Shown: piece by piece, positions 32,644 to 39,822 of the stretch
How positions within the stretch are numbered: the first letter of the stretch is position 1
Layout of the letters: each line of letters begins with the position of its first letter
From: Phycisphaerales bacterium
GTDB lineage: Bacteria > Planctomycetota > Phycisphaerae > Phycisphaerales > UBA1924
Reading direction: 5' to 3'
Assembly: GCA_029260475.1 (NCBI GenBank)
Contig: JAJDDE010000137.1
Span: 1 to 43,488 of the forward strand
Length of the DNA: 43,488 nt
Translations under genes and position numbers: made by a program
Notes under the pieces: model-generated
The model's input: the letters and a program-made list of their open reading frames with translations, nothing else
Told to the model about the DNA's origin: nothing
Database searches by the model: none

Positions 32644-33591
32644 ATGGTGCTCGACGATGGTATGTGGGCGTTCGTCTATGTGTGCGTGCTCTCGTGGTTA
32701 TGGTTCTTCGAATACCGAATGGGAGAGTGGTGGCACGCACGATCGCAGGGCGGTGTGGTGCCGCGTTGCGTTCGATGCGCGTACGACGTAACGGGCCTGC
32801 CCGCTGGAACGACGAGATGCCCGGAATGTGGCGAGACGCTCGATGACACCGGCGTGTTGCTCTCGGGTGAGCGTGTTCCGAAGCGGCTTCTTGCAAATGC
32901 GCATGCATCGCGCACGGTTCTCTTGCTGCTGTTGGTCGTGAGCCTGATCGTGCTCGTGCCGAGTTGCCCGCCTTTCGGGACCAAGCACGTCGCGTCGAGG
33001 GTGGTGCGGATCGACGCACCATCGGCTCCAGGGGCTTTCATCCGCGTTGAACGACGCACTCTTTACCCTGCGTATTATGAGCACGGGTCGATGCCGCTCC
33101 GGGGTACGCCTCATTCGGGCTGGTGGTCACAGCGGACGTACACCGCACGGGTCGATGGCGGGGGTATCGGTCCGCTGCGGCTCGAGCCTTCGATCGATCG
33201 TTCCGCAATCGAAGCGTGGGTCGCTCGAGCATCGCCGTCCTTGAACGCGTCGGACCGAGAGCGTGTCGCGCACGGCATCGGTGTGTACGTACGGGATCTC
33301 GGTGCTGCATGGGGAGACATCGAACCGCCGGAGACGACGTGTGTCACGAATACGCTAAACGGCCTTGATCGAGATGCATCGATGCAGCCGTTGGTCGGTC
33401 TTCTCGCGGCGTTCGGGCGGCCATCGTTGGCGACGACACGGTGGCGACACGGGCTGCACATTGTGTTGTATGTGCTGACGTACACGCCGATGCTCTGGGG
33501 CATCGTGATAGTCGTCCGCCGGGCCAAGAGACGATACGACGCCGGCCTGGAGGCGTTGCAAGCGACAGCACACGCACAAATTACCGTGTGA
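32644..33591 (+). CDS. zinc-ribbon/transmembrane/ectodomain protein, paralogue 1
   Basis: A 315-residue membrane protein: helix 1 at about 7-24 ('MWAFVYVCVLSWLWFFEY'), a cytoplasmic zinc ribbon with Cys42, Cys45, Cys59 and Cys62 ('RCVRCAYDVTGLPAGTTRCP' then ECG), helix 2 at about 88-106 ('TVLLLLLVVSLIVLVPS'), an ectodomain of ~170 residues, and helix 3 near the end ('IVLYVLTYTPMLWGIVIVV') followed by a basic tail. The zinc ribbon pattern is very common in planctomycete hypothetical proteins; the function is unknown. GTG 32641 and ATG 32644 are both possible. First of four tandem paralogues, 17 bases after prmC. Confidence 0.75.
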   Translation: MVLDDGMWAFVYVCVLSWLWFFEYRMGEWWHARSQGGVVPRCVRCAYDVTGLPAGTTRCPECGETLDDTGVLLSGERVPKRLLANAHASRTVLLLLLVVSLIVLVPSCPPFGTKHVASRVVRIDAPSAPGAFIRVERRTLYPAYYEHGSMPLRGTPHSGWWSQRTYTARVDGGGIGPLRLEPSIDRSAIEAWVARASPSLNASDRERVAHGIGVYVRDLGAAWGDIEPPETTCVTNTLNGLDRDASMQPLVGLLAAFGRPSLATTRWRHGLHIVLYVLTYTPMLWGIVIVVRRAKRRYDAGLEALQATAHAQITV

Positions 33592-33626
33592 TCGCACTGG
33601 CGATAATCGGGCGATGCCGTAGATTC

Positions 33627-34610
33627 ATGCGAACGGGGGTGAGGTTCGGGCGTCTCTTGGTCCGAGGGGGTCTGGTGCTCTACGTTGCGGTTCTCTCAGC
33701 CTTGTTCGTTGCCATCGCCTGCTGCGCGTGGTGGGGGGTTCGCCCCGCTTCTCGGCGTGAGGGCGGTGTGCGCTGTGCCGGTTGCCGGTACGACCTCAGT
33801 GGCTGTGTGCCGAGCGAGACGCCGGTGTGTATCGAGTGCGGGCGCGATCTCGCGGCGCACGGCGTTGAGCGACCGGCTCGTTGTAACGCGTGGAGCGTCA
33901 GCACGCGGATGCGTGTTGCGCTCGTCGTGTCGGTGCTGATCGCGCTGGGCATCGGTGTGCTCGTGCTGCTGCGGTACCCGCCGGTGATGCAGAGCGTCAC
34001 CGAGACCACGCGGTGGGAGTTCTATGGCGAGCCCGCGCCCCTCACGACGCTGATCGCGGAGGAGTCGGTCGTGAAGAGTCTCGATCAGGTGACGAGCCCG
34101 CTCGAGTACTTCGCGCCGTCGCTCGGGCCGCCTGAGGAGTTCGAGCGTGTGCTGGTTTTACGGATGCCGACGATCCCGCCGAGTGAGCATGATGTGGGTG
34201 CCGCGGAAGAACCGGGCCCCGCGATGGTCGAGTGGTTCCGAGGCATGATCCCCTCGCTGAGCGACCGGGATATTTCGGATGTGATCGGAGCCCTCTCGTC
34301 GTTGCGGCCCGAACTCGATGCGTTCGCGGAGGCGCTCTCGGCGCACGATGCGCTTCGCAGCAACGTCTGCCTGCTGAACGAGATCGGGAGCTCGGTGACG
34401 TGGGTGCAGCCGCGGAACCGGCTGGCGCGTGCGATGGGTTTCGCGGAGATCGGGGGCGGCAACCTGCAACGGACCACGTGGGTGCAGTTCTCGAACGTCG
34501 CGCTGTGCCTGCTGCCGTTGGGTGTGGTGCTCGCGGGCTTCGTCGTACTCGGGCGGAGGGTGCGCCGGTCGTTACGGCGTAGCGCGATCGCGTGGCGTGC
34601 CGGGGCGTGA
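33627..34610 (+). CDS. zinc-ribbon/transmembrane/ectodomain protein, paralogue 2
   Basis: A 327-residue protein with the same plan: helix 1 ('LVLYVAVLSALFVAIACCAW'), zinc ribbon with Cys50, Cys53, Cys68 and Cys71 ('RCAGCRYDLSGC', 'CIECG'), helix 2 ('MRVALVVSVLIALGIGVLVL') leading into 'RYPPVMQSV', the ectodomain containing 'TSPLEYFAPSL', and 'RTTWVQFS' before helix 3 ('ALCLLPLGVVLAGFVVLG'). The blocks RYPPVMQ, TSPLE and TTWVQ recur in paralogue 3, proving close relationship. The ATG at 33627 is used; a GTG at 33588 overlapping the previous stop is an alternative that would couple translation. Confidence 0.75.
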   Translation: MRTGVRFGRLLVRGGLVLYVAVLSALFVAIACCAWWGVRPASRREGGVRCAGCRYDLSGCVPSETPVCIECGRDLAAHGVERPARCNAWSVSTRMRVALVVSVLIALGIGVLVLLRYPPVMQSVTETTRWEFYGEPAPLTTLIAEESVVKSLDQVTSPLEYFAPSLGPPEEFERVLVLRMPTIPPSEHDVGAAEEPGPAMVEWFRGMIPSLSDRDISDVIGALSSLRPELDAFAEALSAHDALRSNVCLLNEIGSSVTWVQPRNRLARAMGFAEIGGGNLQRTTWVQFSNVALCLLPLGVVLAGFVVLGRRVRRSLRRSAIAWRAGA

Positions 34611-34675
34611 TGGGGATGTATCGACGAGCATGAGGGCTCCGGTGGTAGGTTGCGGGGGAGGATCGGAGGCTCCCC

Positions 34676-35611
34676 GTGCTCTTTCTCGGTGTGATCCTGA
34701 CGCTCGGGATGCTCATCGCGCTGTGCGCGTGGTGGTCGTTGCGGACGGGGCGTGGCAAGGCAATGCGGTGCGCCGGGTGTTCGTACGACCTGGGCGGGTG
34801 CGACGCGAGGACCACCGAGGCGTGCCCGGAGTGCGGAGCAGTCATCGCGGAGCGCGGCGTGGAGTTTCGCGGGCCGGTGGGGGGACGCCGGCGCACGCGT
34901 TGGGGATTCGCGATCGCGCTGTTGTGCGCGCTCGGGATGGGCGGTTTGATGGTGCTGAGGTATCCGCCGGTGATGCAGACAGTGCGGACGACACGGGAAG
35001 GTGCGTTTGTTGGCACGAATCTCGCTCCGCCTATCGAGATGCGCGAGGAAGTCGTGACGCACCCGGGGTACGCGACGAGCCCGCTCGAACACGTGTTCCC
35101 CTCGCTGACGGGACCGGCGACGTACGTCGATTCGTTCATTCTCACCTATGGAAAAGAGACCCCGACCCCCATCGATATCCGTGAATGTGCCGAGCCGAGT
35201 GTCGCAGCGATAAATTGGGCGCGCATGCGAACGCCTCCAATCGAAAATGGCCATCTTCGACTCCTCGTCACCGCACTACGACGCGAGGGATTTTCCATGG
35301 GGCGAGCCCTTGGGATGCTCGAACCCGAATACAGGAACATCCAGTTGCACCGGCATAACACCTCTTTCATCATCACACAGGTCTCCGCCACCCCGACTCC
35401 CCAACAATCAAGCATTTCGATCGCTCTCGGCCTCGCCCCGCGGATCGGCGCGGATTGGGAGCGCACGACGTGGGTGCAGCGCTCGAGCGCGGTGTGGTAT
35501 GTGCTGCCGTCGGTGGTGGTGTTCTTTGTGTTCTGTGTGCTGGGTCGTTCGCGGCGGCTCGCCGCCGTGAACGAAGTTGAACGCTGGAGAGGGCGTGGGG
35601 GTGTGGCGTGA
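34676..35611 (+). CDS. zinc-ribbon/transmembrane/ectodomain protein, paralogue 3
   Basis: A 311-residue protein: helix 1 ('LFLGVILTLGMLIALCAWW'), zinc ribbon with Cys32, Cys35, Cys50 and Cys53 ('RCAGCSYDLGGCDARTTEAC' then PECG), helix 2 ('GFAIALLCALGMGGLMVL') followed by 'RYPPVMQTVRTTREG', an ectodomain with 'TSPLEHVFPSL' and 'ERTTWVQRS', and helix 3 ('VWYVLPSVVVFFVFCVLG'). The start is GTG, fixed by GGAGG six bases ahead (34665-34669). The ectodomain's middle (about residues 170-240) has diverged from paralogue 2. Its stop overlaps the next GTG by four bases. Confidence 0.78.
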   Translation: MLFLGVILTLGMLIALCAWWSLRTGRGKAMRCAGCSYDLGGCDARTTEACPECGAVIAERGVEFRGPVGGRRRTRWGFAIALLCALGMGGLMVLRYPPVMQTVRTTREGAFVGTNLAPPIEMREEVVTHPGYATSPLEHVFPSLTGPATYVDSFILTYGKETPTPIDIRECAEPSVAAINWARMRTPPIENGHLRLLVTALRREGFSMGRALGMLEPEYRNIQLHRHNTSFIITQVSATPTPQQSSISIALGLAPRIGADWERTTWVQRSSAVWYVLPSVVVFFVFCVLGRSRRLAAVNEVERWRGRGGVA

Positions 35612-36597
35612 ACTGGTCTCTCATTCTCGTGGTCTCGTCCGCGCCGGTTCTCGCTTGGGCGCTCTTCATATCGCTCTGCCGCGAGATCAGGGTGTGGCGG
35701 AGCGTGCCGCGTGTGGCGTGGTGTACCGCCTGCGGGTACGACCTGTCCGGGCAGCGGGCGGGGGCGTCGGCCAGATGCTCTGAATGCGGCTGCGATCTCG
35801 CGGACCTGGGCGTGCGCGCGGTGTTCCCGTGGACTCGGATGAAGCAGGGTATGGACGCGCATCGTGTCGCCCGGCTGTCACGATGGACTCTCACCATCGG
35901 CTCGTTGCCCGCGATCATGTTCTTCGTGCTCGCCAAGCCGCCCTATGCGTTCGTGCGCCGGGACGTGATGCTGTTCACGCTCGGGCAAACACCGCCGGGC
36001 CTCGGAGTGCTGACCGTCGAACAAGAGCATGTGTGGGTGGAAACAGACATGCCCTCCGGTGAGGAGGGTGACTACTCACACCTCGGGCCGACGCTTTCTG
36101 ATACCTGCATCGCGCGCAGCTCTGTGGCGGGTCCGCCCGATCTGGATCTTCGGGATCCGGCGGTGACGTTCGAGGAGATCGTCGCGTGGGTATCGGGGGT
36201 GGATCCCGGGACCACGGGGCGCCCGGCGCAGCGGGTGGCGCTCGTACTCATCCTCCGGTCCGCTGCATCACAGAGGTTTTTGGAAAAGCGGGCGGATGAG
36301 TTCGGCTGGTATTGGCCCACACAACCCTTGCAACCCTTTGCGAGCGTGACCCACACGCGCAACGGGGTCACGAGTGTGTTGTTGCCGCCCGCCAGCCCGT
36401 CGTGGCGCGGCCTGTGGTCGCACGTTGGTTCGATCAGCTTTGCGCACGCCGAGGCGAAGCATTGGTGGCGTCTTGCGTTCGTGGTGTTCCTGCTGATCGT
36501 GGTGGTGGTGCTCCACATCGGCTTGCCGCGGTGGTACAGGATGTTGTGCCGGGCGCGGCACCGGCGGTGGCGATGGTGGCTGGAACAGGGCCCGTAG
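35608..36597 (+). CDS. zinc-ribbon/transmembrane/ectodomain protein, paralogue 4
   Basis: A 329-residue protein: helix 1 ('SLILVVSSAPVLAWALFISL'), zinc ribbon with Cys39, Cys42, Cys57 and Cys60 ('WCTACGYDLSGQRAGASARC' then SECG), helix 2 ('TLTIGSLPAIMFFVLA'), a more diverged ectodomain with an 'EIVAWVSG' helix comparable to those of the paralogues, and helix 3 ('LAFVVFLLIVVVVLHIGL') followed by a very basic cytoplasmic end ('RMLCRARHRRWRWWLEQG'). Starts with GTG overlapping the previous stop, so genes 3 and 4 are translationally coupled. Confidence 0.78.
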   Translation: MNWSLILVVSSAPVLAWALFISLCREIRVWRSVPRVAWCTACGYDLSGQRAGASARCSECGCDLADLGVRAVFPWTRMKQGMDAHRVARLSRWTLTIGSLPAIMFFVLAKPPYAFVRRDVMLFTLGQTPPGLGVLTVEQEHVWVETDMPSGEEGDYSHLGPTLSDTCIARSSVAGPPDLDLRDPAVTFEEIVAWVSGVDPGTTGRPAQRVALVLILRSAASQRFLEKRADEFGWYWPTQPLQPFASVTHTRNGVTSVLLPPASPSWRGLWSHVGSISFAHAEAKHWWRLAFVVFLLIVVVVLHIGLPRWYRMLCRARHRRWRWWLEQGP

Positions 36598-36618
36598 CGC
36601 CCGCGTGCGGCGGCCCGC

Positions 36619-36624
36619 TATCCT
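36619..36624 (+). promoter_or_regulatory. -10-like hexamer for leaderless gatC
   Basis: TATCCT ends eight bases before the ATG at 36633; no Shine-Dalgarno sequence is present. Confidence 0.42.
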
Positions 36625-36632
36625 GACGCCCC

Positions 36633-36947
36633 ATGCCCGATACCCCCGACAACACCCTGCACGACGCGTTGGTGAAGGCCGCGCGGCTGGCGCACTTGGA
36701 TCTGCCCGGCGAGCGGTTGGAGGCCTTGGTCGGCGGCGCGGAGCGGATCTTGGCGCACGTGGAGCGGATGGGGGCGATGGACTTGGAAGGCGTGGAGCCC
36801 CTGGTGCATCCGCTGGACGGCGTGGGCACCCTGTCGTCGGACGAGCCGGGCGAATCGCTTGCGGCGGATGACCTGATGGGCATGGCGCCGGTCGCCCACC
36901 CGCCCTTCGTGAAGGTGCCCAAGGTGATCGACGGGGGTTCGTCGTGA
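36633..36947 (+). CDS. gatC: Asp-tRNA(Asn)/Glu-tRNA(Gln) amidotransferase subunit C
   Basis: GatC is the small subunit that holds GatA and GatB together in the complex that converts Glu-tRNA(Gln) and Asp-tRNA(Asn) to the amidated forms. The 104-residue protein has the usual pattern 'VKAARLAHLDLPGERLEAL' at the N-terminus, 'ILAHVERMGAMDLEGVEPLV' in the middle and the C-terminal 'APVAHPPFVKVPKVID' that wraps GatA. Length is normal. It overlaps gatA by four bases, so both are made together. GatB is not in the window. Confidence 0.92.
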   Translation: MPDTPDNTLHDALVKAARLAHLDLPGERLEALVGGAERILAHVERMGAMDLEGVEPLVHPLDGVGTLSSDEPGESLAADDLMGMAPVAHPPFVKVPKVIDGGSS

Positions 36948-38398
36948 CCGGCGGGGGTGCGGACGCTTGGCTGGACCGCCCGGTGCGCGAGATCGCACGC
37001 GCCGTGCGCACGGGCGAGGTGTTGTGCACCACGCTGGTGGAGGCGTCGTTCGCGCGGATCGATGCGCTGGACGAGGAGATCAACGCGGTGGTGTCGCTGG
37101 AGCGCGAGCGCGCGCTGGCGCGGTCGGCGGTGATCGATGACGCTGTGAAACGGGGCGAGGACCCGGGGGCGCTCGCGGGCGTACCGGCGCTCGTGAAGGA
37201 CAACCTGTGCACCGACTGGGGGACCACGACGTGCGCGAGCATGATGCTGGAGGGGTACCGCTCGCCCTTCAGCGCGACGTCTGTGCACAAACTCGAGGAC
37301 GCCGGGGCGGTGGTGCTGGGCAAGGCGAACATGGACGAGTTCGCGATGGGCGGCTCGGGCGAGCACAGCGCGCTGGGTGTCACGCGGAACCCGCTGGACA
37401 CGTCGCGCTCGCCGGGGGGCTCGTCGAGCGGGTCGGCGGCGTCGGTCGCGTCGGGCATGGTGCCGCTGGCGCTGGGCTCGGACACGGGCGGATCGGTGCG
37501 CCAGCCCGCCTCCTTCTGCGGCGTGGTCGGTGTGAAGCCGACGTACGGGCGCGTGTCGCGCTACGGGCTGGTCGCGTTCGCGTCGAGCCTGGATCAGGTG
37601 GGCGTGCTGGCGCGGGATGCGGACTCGGCGGCGCTCGGGCTGAGCGCGATCGAGGGGCACGACCCGCTGGACATGACGAGCGCGCAGCGCGGGCACTCGG
37701 GGTGTCATGAGGCGCGTGATGTGCGGGGCCTGAAGGTGGGTGTGCCGCGGGCGCTGCTGGATGGGGTTGACGCCGGTGTTGCCGCCGGATTCGAAAACGC
37801 GAGCTCGGCGTTGGTGGCGCGTGGTGTTGAACTCGTGGATGTTGAGATGCCCTCGGTGGAAGGGGCGGTGAGCGCGTATTACGTGCTGGCACCCGCCGAG
37901 GCGTCGAGCAACCTGGCGCGGTTCGACGGGGTGCGGTACGGTCGTCGTGCGGCGATGGAGGCGGGGGCTTCGGTGGGCGAGATGATCGCGCGGTCGCGGG
38001 GCGAGGGCTTCGGCGAGGAGGTGCAGCGGCGCATCGTCATCGGTACGTTCGTGCTGAGCGCCGGCTACCACGATGCCTATTACACCACGGCGCAGCGCGT
38101 GCGCCGACTGGTGAAGAACGATTTTCAGCGTGTCTTCGAGAGCGGGTGCGCTGCGGTGCTCACGCCGACGGCGCCGAGCGCCGCGTTCGAACTCGGCTCG
38201 TTCGAGAACGATCCCTTGGCGCTGTACCTGCAGGACGCCTTCACGATCCCCGCGAACCTCGCGGGGCTGCCGAGCGTGAGCGTGCCTTGTCCCGGCGGTG
38301 CATCCATCGGGAGTGGCCTTCCCGTCGGCGCGATGCTGACCGGTCACGCGTTCGACGAGCGCACGGTCATGTCCCTCGCGGGGGCGATCGGCACTTAG
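36944..38398 (+). CDS. gatA: Asp-tRNA(Asn)/Glu-tRNA(Gln) amidotransferase subunit A
   Basis: GatA is the glutaminase/amidase that releases ammonia for tRNA-dependent amidation. The 484-residue amidase-signature protein shows the Ser-cisSer-Lys triad: Lys85 in 'GVPALVKDNLCT', the cis-Ser in 'SPGGSSSGSAASVASG' (about Ser160) and the nucleophile in 'LGSDTGGSVRQPASFCG' (Ser184), then 'GVKPTYGRVSRYGLVAFASS'. Starts with GTG overlapping the gatC stop. Its TAG stop (38396-38398) overlaps the TAA of the convergent metalloprotease gene, leaving no room for a terminator between them. Confidence 0.96.
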   Translation: MTGGGADAWLDRPVREIARAVRTGEVLCTTLVEASFARIDALDEEINAVVSLERERALARSAVIDDAVKRGEDPGALAGVPALVKDNLCTDWGTTTCASMMLEGYRSPFSATSVHKLEDAGAVVLGKANMDEFAMGGSGEHSALGVTRNPLDTSRSPGGSSSGSAASVASGMVPLALGSDTGGSVRQPASFCGVVGVKPTYGRVSRYGLVAFASSLDQVGVLARDADSAALGLSAIEGHDPLDMTSAQRGHSGCHEARDVRGLKVGVPRALLDGVDAGVAAGFENASSALVARGVELVDVEMPSVEGAVSAYYVLAPAEASSNLARFDGVRYGRRAAMEAGASVGEMIARSRGEGFGEEVQRRIVIGTFVLSAGYHDAYYTTAQRVRRLVKNDFQRVFESGCAAVLTPTAPSAAFELGSFENDPLALYLQDAFTIPANLAGLPSVSVPCPGGASIGSGLPVGAMLTGHAFDERTVMSLAGAIGT

Positions 38399-39735
38399 CA
38401 GCCGGTCTGACCGAACTCGGCACCGAAGACGCCGAAATCGCCGAGATCGACATCGCCGTCGTTATCGAAGTCGGCTGCGGGGTCGTAGTTGGCGTCGCCT
38501 GTCATGCTGTTGAACGCGGCGCCGAAGACGCCGAAGTCGCCGAGATCGACATCGCCATCGTTGTCGAAGTCGGCGACGCAGTTGGAGGCGTCGTGGAGGC
38601 AGTCCACGCTGTCGCGCTTGTTGGTGATGCTCGCGATGGCGACGGGGCCGAAGTTGGGGGTGCCCAGGCCGTCACAACCGCCGATGCTCGAGCACATGAT
38701 GCGGCAGTCGCCGTCACCGTTGCAGTGTCTCGCGCTCCAGTTGTGCCCGAGTTCATGAGCGACCAAGCCGGTCTGGGTGAGTGTGTTGGAGAGGTTCTCG
38801 CTGGCGCCGATGCCCGAGGTCTGGCTGCACGTGCGATCCACGTAGGCGACGCCGATGACGTTGTTGTTGTTGATGTCGCGCCCGGTGAGCAGGTGGACGA
38901 GGTCACGCTCGACGGTGTTCAGCGGCGCCGACAGCCACTCGCTGCTGATCTCGGGGAGCAGCACGCTGTCGAGGTTGCTGGTGTACGGGTTTGTCGCGGC
39001 GGAGGTGCGCACCACGATCTCGACGATCTCGTGGCGCACCGACACATCGCGCTCGTAGATAGTGTTCACGTCGAGGATGATTCCCTCGACTTTGGTCGTC
39101 GCGGCACCGACGCTGCCGAGCTCGAGGAAAGCCTCGTAGTCCACGTCCCAGCCGATCTGCGCGACCTTGAGCGTGCCGCCCCGCGCAGCCTTTGGCGTGT
39201 TGCCGACGATGGGGCGGTCGTCCTGCATGAGGATCGCGTTGCAACCGAAGGGCATCGGGAGCAGGTCGGCGCTGCTGTAGACGATGTGCTCGTGTGCCGG
39301 GCGCCCGGCCTCGAAGTCGGAGGCAGGCTGGATCGCCCACGCGTCGTCGTGACCGGCGCGCACGACCCGGGCGGTGAGGCCCGCAGCGGTGCGGAGGGCG
39401 GTGACGCTGGAGCCGGGGAGTTCGAGCACCTGGCCCCGGTAGGTGGAGACCGGCGCGGGCGGGGTCTCTTTGAGCACGCCGGTGCCGTCATCCACCAGCA
39501 CGCGGAAGCCCGGTGCGCGCACGCTGTGCTCTTTAAGCACGAGCGTGTACCGCTCGCCTTCGAACTCGAAGGGCGCGACGAAGGCGCCGCCCGCGGGCTG
39601 GTCCATCTCGATGAGGCAGCGCTCGTGCGCACCGATGTAGGCATCGGTCATCGGATCCGCCGAGGCGGTTGTGATCGGTGCGAAGAGTGTGAGGGCGGTG
39701 ACGATCGCGAGTGGTGTGCGCACAGCGGGCTCCAT
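38395..39735 (-). CDS. secreted reprolysin-like metalloprotease with dockerin-like C-terminus
   Basis: A 446-residue secreted protein with a signal peptide ('LAIVTALTLFAPITTASA'). A prodomain-like N-terminal half is followed by a zinc metallopeptidase domain with 'HELGHNWSARH' at 327-337 (HExxHxxxxxH) and a Cys-rich Met-turn region ('DGDCRIMCSSIGGC'), as in M12-type (reprolysin/metzincin) peptidases. The C-terminus holds two EF-hand/dockerin-like repeats, 'DFDNDGDVDLGDFGVFGAAF' at 389-408 and again at 422-441, separated by 'GDANYDPAA'. The neighbouring secreted protein ends in the same doubled module. Calcium binding and surface attachment are inferred. Confidence 0.88.
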   Translation of the reverse strand: MEPAVRTPLAIVTALTLFAPITTASADPMTDAYIGAHERCLIEMDQPAGGAFVAPFEFEGERYTLVLKEHSVRAPGFRVLVDDGTGVLKETPPAPVSTYRGQVLELPGSSVTALRTAAGLTARVVRAGHDDAWAIQPASDFEAGRPAHEHIVYSSADLLPMPFGCNAILMQDDRPIVGNTPKAARGGTLKVAQIGWDVDYEAFLELGSVGAATTKVEGIILDVNTIYERDVSVRHEIVEIVVRTSAATNPYTSNLDSVLLPEISSEWLSAPLNTVERDLVHLLTGRDINNNNVIGVAYVDRTCSQTSGIGASENLSNTLTQTGLVAHELGHNWSARHCNGDGDCRIMCSSIGGCDGLGTPNFGPVAIASITNKRDSVDCLHDASNCVADFDNDGDVDLGDFGVFGAAFNSMTGDANYDPAADFDNDGDVDLGDFGVFGAEFGQTGC

Positions 39736-39822
39736 GTGTGGGGATTCGGAACAGGGAGCCTACCGCGCAACGGGGCGAGAGCAAATCTGTAATCGATTGT
39801 GGTTACGGCACTTGCAACGGCA

